A stretch of 64,000 bases of DNA from CAZJVD01 sp964549505 (GTDB lineage Bacteria; Bdellovibrionota; UBA1018; CAZJVD01), in contig CAZJVD010000014.1 of the NCBI GenBank assembly GCA_964549505.1, forward strand, positions 6,078 through 70,077. Reading direction: 5' to 3'. Each line of letters begins with the position of its first letter. The first letter of the stretch is position 1. Below are positions 8,636 through 16,794 of this stretch, one piece after another. The position numbers and the translations under genes are program-made. A model generated the notes under the pieces. That model saw only the letters and a list, made by a program, of their open reading frames with translations. It was not told where the DNA came from and made no database searches.

Positions 8636-9742
8636 TCAGTGGTTGCCATCTGGTTTAGTAGGTGTTCCGTTTCCGCCGATTATACGTAAACACGCGTCGA
8701 AAACTTCGCTTTTGGGGTTCGCCTCAGCGGGGTCATCGGGCATGGGCAGTCCGTCGAGAAAGTACTGCATGTATCGGTTGAATTTTGTTTGGAGCGAGGC
8801 CTCGGCTTTCAGAGCGTCCGATACCTGCTCAAACACCGGTGTCATGTTGTAACCGGCTTTCGCGAGAGATCCAATGATCGAAAGGCTGGTGGTTTTCTCT
8901 CGGTCTCGAACTGACTTATTCAAGGACCAGGTTTCGCCGTTGCGTGTGCGTCCCCCGAGCGCGCGCTCGCGTACTGTGGTGTTCTCGGTTCGTAGATCTT
9001 CAAGAATAATTGCTGCCAGCGTCTTCGGGGTGATTTTCGATCCGAGGGCGAGGATCGCATTGCGAGCGACTCTCGGGATGCGTTGTCCCAGAAGACTCCT
9101 CTGATGAGGGAAATGATCATAGAAGTGGTAGAGCGCTAACACGAGTTCGTGTGTGGGTTGAAAACCGTCGAATCCGGCGACTAAGCGTACGAACTCAGCT
9201 GCACTCGGACGGATCTCGGGAGGCGCGATCTTTCGAGCGAGATCATGATAGTCAATCGCATCCAAACCCACCGTTCCATCGGTTGCCACGATCGCTTCAC
9301 CTAGATCGACGAGCTCGACATCGGAAAGTTGCGTAAACTGTGGAGCGCGCGAACTGATCGCGATAATCCCGTTCACCATGAGCTCACCGTCGTCGATCAA
9401 GAGGGCGCCCTGTTGCCGTCCGATTGCTGAGAGTGTGAGAAAAGCGTCGAGGCGGCCACTCTGGGCGGCCGTCATAAGATCCTGTTGAAAATCGGGCTTT
9501 CGGTACTCTTCGAAGCCGCGGCGGATGAGGGTCTGATGTAAGTTGCTTCGGGGCTCGCGAGCGAGGCTAAACCCCTTTTCAAGTGCCGCGAGGCGAGTTT
9601 TGAGCGGCGCGGGTATACTGGCAACCGAGGCGCCTGCCAGAAGCACAAAGGGCCCAAATCCAAATATGCATATGAATCGAAATGCGACGAAGCCAAAACG
9701 CAATTGCCACCAGCCCTTAACGCACCGTATAGCGCATTTCAT
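8636..9742 (-). CDS. Exported protein of unknown function
   Basis: 368 residues starting MKCAIRCVKGWWQLRFGFVAFRFICIFGFG..., with a basic N-terminus, a hydrophobic stretch and a likely signal-peptidase site around AGASVAS. The rest is predicted to be mostly alpha-helical, with no motif I recognise. It is transcribed away from the 774-residue exported protein on the plus strand, only 42 bases from that gene's likely start, so the two share a very short divergent promoter region. Codon use looks like its neighbours. I cannot assign a function. Confidence 0.65.
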   Translation of the reverse strand: MKCAIRCVKGWWQLRFGFVAFRFICIFGFGPFVLLAGASVASIPAPLKTRLAALEKGFSLAREPRSNLHQTLIRRGFEEYRKPDFQQDLMTAAQSGRLDAFLTLSAIGRQQGALLIDDGELMVNGIIAISSRAPQFTQLSDVELVDLGEAIVATDGTVGLDAIDYHDLARKIAPPEIRPSAAEFVRLVAGFDGFQPTHELVLALYHFYDHFPHQRSLLGQRIPRVARNAILALGSKITPKTLAAIILEDLRTENTTVRERALGGRTRNGETWSLNKSVRDREKTTSLSIIGSLAKAGYNMTPVFEQVSDALKAEASLQTKFNRYMQYFLDGLPMPDDPAEANPKSEVFDACLRIIGGNGTPTKPDGNH

Positions 9743-9784
9743 ATAAGATTGTCAAAGATAACGCAATGGGCTACATGGGTGGTT

Positions 9785-12109
9785 ATGTCTCTGATTTTGG
9801 CGTTGGGTAGGGTTGTACTCCTCTTAAATCTTTTTGCTTCGTTCTCGACCGCGGGCACGCACGATAGCCTCATTGCGCTCTGTAACGAAGTCCTCGGACG
9901 ATCGCAGGCGAATGGCGAGATCGCAAAAACGTTAGGTTTGAGTCGCGCGGCACGAGTTGCGGCAGCTCAACGGACGTTACGTGATATGCCGGCGCGCGAT
10001 CGGCAGAGTTATTTCGCGGTTTATTTTGTGTCGAATGGACCTTCGTTTCGACCTACGGAATTCGGTCGTATTCTGGACAGTCTGACGGTGAGGCAGATAA
10101 GGGTCATCGAGGACCTCGGTTACGTCACCACCGGCACGCAGCAGGCGTATTACACCGTGGTTGTGCAAGCTACTCCCGCGCAGATGGGTGCCTACATCGA
10201 CGCGATCGAACTCTCGCCGAACACGCAGCCGGGGCAGTTTGATTTTGGAGCTCTCACGCGTATCGAAGGTCGTTCGCCCGCATTGAGAATAGCAAGCTTG
10301 CAATCAACGACGGAACCTAGTGTTACGGGGTTAGCTTCGTTGATTCGCGAGTACACAGCGACCAAGCGTTTCGAATCGGAGCCAGATCTAACGAAGCTTG
10401 CCGTCACACTCAACGACCCGTACAGCGGACAGCATGTGGCACTTATTCCTTACGCGCTCGTGAGCGAGATTCCGGGTTACCCCGAGGTTCTCAGAAGTGC
10501 AGGCTATGTTGAAAGTCTCGAGGACACCGACCTGTTCAAACTGGTAACCGAAATCAGTCTGGGTAATCATCCCGGTGTTGTTCTGAATACGCGCTTAGAA
10601 AGCGGTCCGAGGGATCCTCAATGGGTGATGCTCTCCATGGAACGATTGACGGACATTCAGCGCGCGTATGTCACGCATGCGTTTGACTTGCGGCGCGCGG
10701 TCGAGACGATCGCCAGAGATTCTGGAGCACATGAAGCCATCGCCACGCTACCTGGTTCGGTCGCTGTTGAGCCCGCACTGGCGCCAGCGGCGCCTCCTGC
10801 CGATACCAGCAAACCAAACGCCGCTGTAGCTGAGGCGAAGAACGATGGCCCTGACGAAATCCCTTCGCGCGTGGTGACGTTCACGGTACCAGCCGATTTG
10901 GCTCGTGCTGGTTCTCAAGCGACCCAGATACAGCGTTCGATTTACACCGAAGGGTTTGGAACGTTTCGTAGAACCTGGACACGCTATGGACAGCGGAGAG
11001 TGGTTAGTCATCACCCCCTCGATAGCGAGACGCCTGGTGTGCTCGTGACCCATGAAGAAACACCCTACATCATGGCTCTTTCGGTAGCCTTCGTTCGAGC
11101 GAACAGCGTCGACACGATTGAGAATTTTATCCGTGCGGCAGCCGGTCACCCCGAATCATGGAGATTGGCGGCGAGCACGCGAGATGGTTTGAGCCAGTAC
11201 AAACGTGGTGGGCGACTGAATATCGTGCAACGACATGCGCGTGGGGTATTCGCGCTGGAGTCTGCGAAGTTTCTCGAAAACGTTGGAACGTACGGTGCGG
11301 TCACCGTTGTGCAGATCTCGCACTCGGAAGAAGACGACCTGGTCTTCGTCTCCGCGGTATTGGATGAAGCGACAGCTTTGGGTGTAGCAGAGCGTCGCCA
11401 AGCTCACTTGGAGACATCACCCTATGCGCCCGCTCGGAGAGCGTCGGGTCCAGCCGTACCATCGGCACCGTCGGCATCGTCAACACCGTCAGCACCACCC
11501 TCGGTTGCGGCAGCGAAACCAGCGGTCGCCACCGCTGTCGTGGTTAGCGCTCCGCCTGCTGTGGTTGCGCCACCAGCGATACCGCAACACCCGTTCACGA
11601 CGGTTAGTCCATTGAACAACAGGGGCATGGACCCCGATGGTTCAAAGGCACTGTTTGGCGCATTTGTCGATCGTATGCGTGCAGGCGGCGTCCTTCGACC
11701 TGAGCCAGAGATACAGAGGCTGATCGCCGCGCGTACTTTTGTACTTCCAGGGGCAGTGGGTGAAATCGTTGGAGTAACGGATCCCGCCATAAAGCGACAG
11801 TTCCTTTCGGATCTATGGACGGTGCTCGCGCAAGCTGCAGAAGGCCGTCTTGAAAGACGCGACTACGAACAAGTACGGCTTCAAGGTGGTACAGGTACGG
11901 TCAAGGCAGTGACACTAGGCAGATCTCATTACGTCGCTTTGTTCAAGGATTTAGACGGCCGAATCTGTCTCATTGGGGTGGTGACCGATACCAAGATTCG
12001 GAGCGGTGACTTGATAGACGGCGCCACTATGGCGAGACGTCTCGACGCTATCAAAAGTCAGGGCGGTGTCCGTTACTACACTTACGACGACTGGAACAGG
12101 CGACCCTAG
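9785..12109 (+). CDS. Large exported protein of unknown function with Ala/Pro/Ser-rich linker
   Basis: The frame is open from 9704, but that start would overlap the divergent gene. ATG 9785 has GGGTGG just upstream and begins directly with a hydrophobic signal segment (SLILALGRVVLLLNLFASF). The 774-residue product has three parts. Residues 25 to about 345 form a mixed helical region and a short Ala/Pro stretch follows. A second globular region runs to about residue 560, then a low-complexity Ala/Pro/Ser/Val linker (bases 11430-11590) leads to a C-terminal domain of about 150 residues. No catalytic motif is recognisable. The last 59 bases overlap the convergent gene on the minus strand. It is probably secreted or periplasmic. 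Confidence 0.65.
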   Translation: MSLILALGRVVLLLNLFASFSTAGTHDSLIALCNEVLGRSQANGEIAKTLGLSRAARVAAAQRTLRDMPARDRQSYFAVYFVSNGPSFRPTEFGRILDSLTVRQIRVIEDLGYVTTGTQQAYYTVVVQATPAQMGAYIDAIELSPNTQPGQFDFGALTRIEGRSPALRIASLQSTTEPSVTGLASLIREYTATKRFESEPDLTKLAVTLNDPYSGQHVALIPYALVSEIPGYPEVLRSAGYVESLEDTDLFKLVTEISLGNHPGVVLNTRLESGPRDPQWVMLSMERLTDIQRAYVTHAFDLRRAVETIARDSGAHEAIATLPGSVAVEPALAPAAPPADTSKPNAAVAEAKNDGPDEIPSRVVTFTVPADLARAGSQATQIQRSIYTEGFGTFRRTWTRYGQRRVVSHHPLDSETPGVLVTHEETPYIMALSVAFVRANSVDTIENFIRAAAGHPESWRLAASTRDGLSQYKRGGRLNIVQRHARGVFALESAKFLENVGTYGAVTVVQISHSEEDDLVFVSAVLDEATALGVAERRQAHLETSPYAPARRASGPAVPSAPSASSTPSAPPSVAAAKPAVATAVVVSAPPAVVAPPAIPQHPFTTVSPLNNRGMDPDGSKALFGAFVDRMRAGGVLRPEPEIQRLIAARTFVLPGAVGEIVGVTDPAIKRQFLSDLWTVLAQAAEGRLERRDYEQVRLQGGTGTVKAVTLGRSHYVALFKDLDGRICLIGVVTDTKIRSGDLIDGATMARRLDAIKSQGGVRYYTYDDWNRRP

Positions 12110-12848
12110 GTCGAAATTCAATCGAGATAAACGTTGGCGGACGTTCGCCTGAGAGCGCGTCGTAGTGCAAGATCGCGCGAACGGGGTAACGACGTACGAC
12201 TTCGTGGGCTGCTTTCAACCATACCGTTTCTGAGATGTCGTGGTCATGCCAAGGGCGTCCGTGCAGTATCGCAAACGCAGCGGGGTTGCGTTTGTTAAGC
12301 ACGCGAGCGACCTCCGAGAAAAACTGAACCGCCGATTTTAACTTTGTTTTCACTCCTCCACATGTCGCGGCGGCGTTCCTACAGAGACAGAGCACTCGCT
12401 TCGCCACGATAGCGTCGAGCTGATCGGATTCGATCGGGAAGATCGCACGGTGATCGATCTTGATCCGACGGTAATGTTCGTCAAGTGCCAGCGTATCGCG
12501 AACACTGAGATCTGCACTGATCACATCCTTCTCGGGAAACGCTAGATGTATCCTGTCAGCGAGCGTCGCGATTTCAAAGAGTCGACGACTGCTTTCGATG
12601 CGATCGCGATCATGTCGTTCGAGAAGCGACGGGCGTGATCCGAGAACGAGGACACGATGGATCTCGTCGGATGCGTAGGCGTCCATTTGATAAAACGAAC
12701 GCCATTCGGGTTTGCGGTGAAATACTTTCTCAACAGCCGCACGACTTGGACGCGCGAGATCGTCAGGACAGCTCGCGCGCGCTGGTGCATACCCGGCGAC
12801 GATAGAAAAAAGAAAAAACTGAAGTCCCCAGACTCCCCCCAACCCCAT
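12051..12848 (-). CDS. Exported protein with methyltransferase-like sequence pattern
   Basis: ATG 12848 gives a signal peptide (GLGGVWGLQFFLFSIVAGYAPARAS); an upstream TTG at 12884 is possible but neither has a clear ribosome site. The mature part resembles a class I SAM methyltransferase in layout. A VLVLGSRPS strand-turn stands in the motif I position, then an acidic strand (DVISADLS), DAIVAKRVLCLC in the motif IV position, and FFSEVARVLNKRNPAAFAILHG, like the helix and strand that follow. The Gly-rich motif I (GxGxG) is degenerate, so enzymatic activity is doubtful. The final 20 or so residues (CSSRRKCSNGHRPDF) overlap the 3' end of the convergent gene and may be a read-through tail. Confidence 0.5.
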   Translation of the reverse strand: MGLGGVWGLQFFLFSIVAGYAPARASCPDDLARPSRAAVEKVFHRKPEWRSFYQMDAYASDEIHRVLVLGSRPSLLERHDRDRIESSRRLFEIATLADRIHLAFPEKDVISADLSVRDTLALDEHYRRIKIDHRAIFPIESDQLDAIVAKRVLCLCRNAAATCGGVKTKLKSAVQFFSEVARVLNKRNPAAFAILHGRPWHDHDISETVWLKAAHEVVRRYPVRAILHYDALSGERPPTFISIEFRPRVACSSRRKCSNGHRPDF

Positions 12849-12904
12849 TCGGGAACGGTAGATTTCGGGGAGGTGGTTTGTCAATTGTGCTAAGGAATTC
12901 TTAG

Positions 12905-13822
12905 GTGGATTTTGGAAAACTACACAGTGTCGATCGCATCGACTTCACGCTCCCCCTCGACGACCCGAAAAATGCAGCGCGCTTAGGCCTTTCACTAGAA
13001 AACGAAAGGGAAGGCGAAGTCCGACGAAAGCCGCGCGTCTGGATCGGCGGCCCGGTGTGGTCTTGTCCGCAGTGGTTAGGAAAAGTCTATCCGAAGGGGA
13101 CGAAGCCGGCGGGTTATCTCGAAGCGTACGGGCGGCAGTTCAATGCGGTTGAGTTGAATGCGACGTTTTATCGGATACCGAGTGTCGCGCAAGTAGAGAC
13201 CTGGGCACGGGCCGTGCCCGATGATTTTGTTTTCAGTCCGAAGCTTCATCAAACGATTTCGCATGTCCGTGATGTCGAGCTGGCCAAAGCTCGTCTCAAG
13301 GAATTCTGGTCGAACGTCGGTCATTTTGGATCGAAACTTGGGTTGTGTTTTCTCCAGCTGCCTCCAAACTTTACGATTCAAGAAGGAGAATTGCTCAAGA
13401 AGCTGGTCGCAGAAGTCCCTCAGCCAGAAGGTCTTGCGATTGAGTTTCGTCATCCGAGTTGGTTTGTGGACCAGAAAATTCATCCGAAAGTATTCGACTA
13501 TCTCCGTGCGCACAGAATCACGTCGATCATCACTGACGTGGCCGGGCGGCGCGATGTCCTTCATGGATCGCTGACGTCCTCTAAAGCATTCATTCGATTT
13601 ACCGGCAACGAGCTTCATCCCAGTGACCTCACACGCATCGCGAGCTGGGTGGAGCGTGTCAGTTCCTGGATCGCTCGTGGTTTAGAAGACGTGTATTTTT
13701 TTGTTCACCAGCCGACTGAGGCTGAGGTGCCGGAGCTCGCCCGTCTTTTTGCTGACGGGATCTACGAACGGACTGGAGTTGTGGCTCGCACATGGTCCGC
13801 TCAGCAGATGGAGTTGCTGTGA
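12905..13822 (+). CDS. DUF72 (YecE-like) TIM-barrel family protein
   Basis: 305 residues with the hallmarks of the DUF72/YecE family: the GGPVWSCPQWLGKVYP start block, YGRQFNAVELNATFYR near residue 80, FSPKLHQTISH, CFLQLPPNF and IEFRHPSWF, and the C-terminal YFFVHQPTEAEVPELA. The family folds as a TIM barrel and its biochemical role is unsettled. The N-terminal 40 residues before the domain are an extra segment; the GTG at 12905 is the only good start in this region. It converges with the exported gene that ends 13 nt downstream. A cytosolic location is expected since no signal peptide is present. Confidence 0.85.
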   Translation: MDFGKLHSVDRIDFTLPLDDPKNAARLGLSLENEREGEVRRKPRVWIGGPVWSCPQWLGKVYPKGTKPAGYLEAYGRQFNAVELNATFYRIPSVAQVETWARAVPDDFVFSPKLHQTISHVRDVELAKARLKEFWSNVGHFGSKLGLCFLQLPPNFTIQEGELLKKLVAEVPQPEGLAIEFRHPSWFVDQKIHPKVFDYLRAHRITSIITDVAGRRDVLHGSLTSSKAFIRFTGNELHPSDLTRIASWVERVSSWIARGLEDVYFFVHQPTEAEVPELARLFADGIYERTGVVARTWSAQQMELL

Positions 13823-13835
13823 GTGAGAGATCGGT

Positions 13836-15278
13836 TTACCGCCGGGCTTCTTCAGGGTGGTTCGCAAAATAATCATAGGCGTGCCCGAGAAACTCGGAGC
13901 GTGTCTCTGGACTGAGAGCTTCCAATGCTGAGAACTGTTTCTTGTAATCATGATCCCGTTGAATGCGAGACTCAATGTAACGAATCCAGCGAGTCTTGAG
14001 ATCCGGAGCTTCGACAGAGCTTCGCTCGTACTGTGCTCTCATTTCCGCAGTGGTCAATGACGACAATCGGGCGCTAAAGTCAGGCGCCGTGAGCGCAACG
14101 CCTGCAAGCTCGGCTGCACGTTCGGGTTTCAGTTCATGGTACATCGTAAACAAAAAGGCTTCGCGTGCCTGGCGGTTCTGATCATTGAAAACGCTGGGGA
14201 CTGCGCCCAAAAGAATCCGTTCGAGGCGCTCCAGTCGGCGTAAGACCTCCCGCAGGAGTGGAATCAACTGTGTTACCGAAAAAGTCGCGAACGTCCAGGG
14301 TTCCCAGTTCTCAAGATACATACGTAAGTGAAAGTCCGCGTCGTGGTTCCATGTATTGAGTGGATCCCAGAATTCCAATAGGCCATCGAATCGTGACGGC
14401 TTATCAGAAGCCGCGAGTCTCGAGATCGGAAGACCGAGGATCGCTACCAGTTCGCTGATGCTCACGCCTTCCGGTCCGACAGATACAAAAGACGCTGGCG
14501 CACTCGCTACCGCGCGCGCGATTATCGCGATCTCCTCCCGTAGTGCCTGTTTGTCTGTGAACATGCGGGTTCCGGCTTCTGTGACGTTTTGACCGAGATT
14601 TGAAAACTGAAAAGCCAGGCTAAACGCCGTAGCGTTTTCGCCGTAATCGCGCAGTAAGCGAGTAAGGATTGGGGCTTCTGACTCTTGCAGGCCCCAGATG
14701 CCACTGCCCGCCAGGTTTAACCCAAAAACTGCGTCGTAAGTTAGAGCAATGGCCGGTGCGTAACGAGGGGCCTCCTCGGATGATAAGGATATGCTCAACC
14801 GAGACTCAATAGCATCAAGACCCTCCTCAACATCTGTAACATCAGATGAGTAAACAAACAGTTCTCGAGGAATTTGAAGCGTCGTACGTAACCGTCGCAG
14901 CTGTCGGATTTCACTCAACGCTGAGCCGAGAAAAGCTCGCACGTCTGGATAAGGAGCCTGCGCGGGGTTACCGGTCAACGCATGTCTCAGAAACACGATG
15001 TAAGCGTTCACCATGCCCTGAGCAACCGGCATATTCGCCACGAGTTTCAAAGCTCTCCTCTCAACCTCGTCAATCAGTCCTTGAGCTTCGTCCTTGAGGT
15101 GTGGAGCTAAGACCTGCGCCGCTAACCGCGTGGAACAGTCCCCAGATAAAAGTGCCAGTCCCGGAAGTTGAATCCCTGCCGTCGCTTGCGGGCCCGATAT
15201 CGCAAAGGCCAGGAAACACCCCAGGCCCCATTGGCCGACGCATCTCAATTGGAGATAGGGTGAGCGCATATGACGCAA
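13836..15278 (-). CDS. Exported protein of unknown function
   Basis: 480 residues; either the first Met or Met4 could be the start. The N-terminus carries a signal peptide (QWGLGCFLAFAISGPQATAG) followed by a mature protein that is largely helical with many Leu, Ala and Arg residues. The cysteine in LLSGDCSTR is the only one that stands out. I recognise no domain. The pattern of a signal peptide plus a long helical body is shared by several other unknown genes in this window (8.6, 9.8, 53 and 60.5 kb), which may belong to a lineage-specific secretome. It converges on the DUF72 gene with a 13-nt gap. Confidence 0.62.
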   Translation of the reverse strand: MRHMRSPYLQLRCVGQWGLGCFLAFAISGPQATAGIQLPGLALLSGDCSTRLAAQVLAPHLKDEAQGLIDEVERRALKLVANMPVAQGMVNAYIVFLRHALTGNPAQAPYPDVRAFLGSALSEIRQLRRLRTTLQIPRELFVYSSDVTDVEEGLDAIESRLSISLSSEEAPRYAPAIALTYDAVFGLNLAGSGIWGLQESEAPILTRLLRDYGENATAFSLAFQFSNLGQNVTEAGTRMFTDKQALREEIAIIARAVASAPASFVSVGPEGVSISELVAILGLPISRLAASDKPSRFDGLLEFWDPLNTWNHDADFHLRMYLENWEPWTFATFSVTQLIPLLREVLRRLERLERILLGAVPSVFNDQNRQAREAFLFTMYHELKPERAAELAGVALTAPDFSARLSSLTTAEMRAQYERSSVEAPDLKTRWIRYIESRIQRDHDYKKQFSALEALSPETRSEFLGHAYDYFANHPEEARR

Positions 15279-15321
15279 CGCGTATCACGGTGGTGTCTAA
15301 GAGTCAACTCGATGTCATCTA

Positions 15322-15483
15322 ATGTCAATTGTTCTCAAGGAGGGGCGCGCTTCTGGATGTATCCAAGAGTGAGCGACCTTGCCTTCGAAGGTGGGGCGAG
15401 AGTATCGCATTAAGCCCGAGGATCTGAAGAAGATCGCACAATGTCCCGGAGTTTGGACCGCAGTCGCTCCAGCTCTACATTGA
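15322..15483 (+). pseudogene. Decayed excisionase/MerR-type helix-turn-helix fragment
   Basis: One frame starting at ATG 15322 reads through a single TGA (15370-15372) into LPSKVGREYRIKPEDLKKIA and ends at 15481-15483. The last part closely resembles the wing of excisionase-type DNA-binding domains (consensus like G.LPA.KVGR.WRI...DL). The residues just before the stop (CIQE) fit the WIQEG that normally precedes it in that family, so the stop falls where a Gly codon is expected. The N-terminal half of the domain is poorly preserved. I read this as a remnant of a small DNA-binding protein, possibly from a former mobile element beside tRNA-Met. Confidence 0.35.
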
Positions 15484-15638
15484 TCGAGTGAGTTCGAGCT
15501 TCAGAGTTGTTAAGCAGATCCAATTTTAGATGTCTTCAGCCTCGGTCTGGAAACTTAGGGAGTAGGTGGGTGGCACGTGTCCGAGTTTTCGCGCTATTTC
15601 GACGGCTGCAGCTTCCAAGGTGTCAAAGTTTGGATTCT

Positions 15639-16127
15639 TTAGTTTATCAATTTTTTGGATGGAAAATATTGGTCCACAACGAGAAATGCCTCTCCGGTTT
15701 CGGAGGAATCTTTACTGTAGATGACGGTAAAATATCCGGTAAAAAGTTGGCCTTCACTGTCGCCAGGAAATTTAACTTCAAAAGAAATATATTTGCGCAT
15801 TTCCTTAACGAACTCAGGGCGTACTTTTGAATATTCACTTGATTCGGTTAACGAAAACCCCGTAGAAACTATTAGGTTTGAAATCGTAACATTTTCTAAG
15901 TCGTGCTGTGACTTTTGACTCGTCCAAAATGGGGGATGAAAAGATCTCTTAATTTGAAAAGGAAGTACATTTTCCAATTCGTCTTTAAAGGCGTTGTAGG
16001 AAATCAACTCAACATCACGACCGTAAATATGGATTGAGGAAATTTTATACTTTTCTTCATATGCGTTTGCTGAAGTAGTGAAAATCGTGAGTGTAAAAGC
16101 CGCAAATAAAAAATTATAAAATTTCAT
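15639..16127 (-). CDS. Small exported protein, AT-rich, possible frameshifted C-terminus
   Basis: 162 residues with a textbook signal peptide (KFYNFLFAAFTLTIFTTSANA). The mature part has mixed alpha/beta character and no family I recognise. The local DNA is clearly more AT-rich than the flanking genes, which suggests recent acquisition. Just before the stop is an A6 tract on the coding strand (15651-15656). A -1 shift there continues in an open frame of 41 more codons (KNPNFDTLEAAAVEIARKLG...) to a stop at 15526-15528. The extension looks like real protein. Either the gene has a slippery-site frameshift, or an A was lost and the gene is truncated, or the sequence contains an error. Confidence 0.6.
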   Translation of the reverse strand: MKFYNFLFAAFTLTIFTTSANAYEEKYKISSIHIYGRDVELISYNAFKDELENVLPFQIKRSFHPPFWTSQKSQHDLENVTISNLIVSTGFSLTESSEYSKVRPEFVKEMRKYISFEVKFPGDSEGQLFTGYFTVIYSKDSSETGEAFLVVDQYFPSKKLIN

Positions 16128-16625
16128 TTATATTTCCTTTCAAAAATTCAGAAAAATGACGAAGAAAGGGTATAAAAGTTAATGCGATAAGTCAATGCGC
16201 AATGCTCGGACATAGCGATAAAACCCTCTCGCCGCCGAGAGAGCTCTGAGCCATAAATACGCGCAAATTTGAGCACATTTCGGTTAAATCGACTTAACAG
16301 AAATCAATAAACTCTCATTATTGTTACACATAATATATTGATTTATCTGGTATCTGATTTGTCCGTCTGAAATTGTTGAAAACGCAAAAGGCCTTCTCCA
16401 GTCTTTGAGAAGACAAAATTCAAAACTTAGACTCCCGTTTAAAGCACCTCGAAAGTCAGTAGAGAGCTTTGCGCGGAGTGCGTCCTCTATCCCAGCGTCT
16501 GCTTTGATGCTGGCAGCTCGCCACCTGTCGAGCGGGCGAAGAGCTTCAAGAGTCGTCGAAAGTGATTATGGCATTCCCAAGCGAAAATGAATGGCGCGCT
16601 ATAAACGAGAAAATGATCGGAATTT
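16128..16625. other. AT-rich gene-free stretch
   Basis: About 500 bases with no gene I can defend. On the minus strand, 16287-16565 is open for 93 codons with protein-like composition but has no upstream start codon, so at most it is a remnant. Near 16390-16415 the minus strand has a CTTCTC/GAGAAG hairpin followed by a T-rich stretch, a possible weak terminator for transcripts coming from the tRNA. Confidence 0.4.
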
Positions 16626-16702
16626 TGGTGGCTGAGGGCGGAGTCGAACCGCCGACCTACGGGTTATGAATCCGTCGCTCTCACCAACTGAGCTACCCAG
16701 CC
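16626..16702 (-). tRNA. tRNA-Met (anticodon CAT), elongator type
   Basis: Reading the minus strand, GGCTGGG at the 5' end pairs with CTCAGCC at the 3' end (one G-T pair). The D arm is GCTC-loop-GAGC, the anticodon loop is TTCATAA with CAT in the anticodon position, and the T arm is GGCGG-TTCGACT-CCGCC. The CCA end is encoded. The acceptor stem starts with a normal G-C pair, so this is not the initiator tRNA. Anticodon-stem similarity to known elongator tRNA-Met sequences favours Met over the lysidine-modified tRNA-Ile(CAT), but TilS is encoded next door and Ile2 remains possible. Confidence 0.93.
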
Positions 16703-16736
16703 ACGCCACGAACTCTAACGAATTCGAAGACGACAA

Positions 16737-16765
16737 GTATCACCACAAAGCAGCTTTTTTGACAA
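16737..16765 (-). promoter_or_regulatory. Promoter for tRNA-Met
   Basis: On the minus strand TTGTCA, a 17-nt spacer and TGATAC lie about 35 nt upstream of the mature tRNA 5' end. This is the expected position and spacing for a sigma70-type promoter. Confidence 0.5.
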
Positions 16766-16794
16766 TCGCCAAGCCGCGGCAGTAGGTAAGGGAC

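Noticed and set aside
11424..11615. Arg/His-rich frame inside the 774-residue gene
   Set aside because: It is an out-of-frame reading of the Ala/Pro linker of the real gene.
16287..16565. 93-codon open frame on the minus strand with protein-like composition
   Set aside because: It has no start codon after the upstream stop and no ribosome site; kept only as a possible remnant in the gap description.
16405..16590. 61-codon forward frame upstream of tRNA-Met
   Set aside because: Basic, Ser/Arg-rich translation, no ribosome site, and antisense to the other open frame; most likely chance.
15280..16626. Prophage or integrative element at tRNA-Met with attachment repeats
   Set aside because: I found no direct repeat of the tRNA 3' end and no integrase gene; only the decayed HTH and AT-rich DNA remain.
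16759..16788. TTGACA with TAGGTA at 18 nt as a tilS promoter
   Set aside because: The -10 is poor, and the same bases form a better promoter for the tRNA on the opposite strand.
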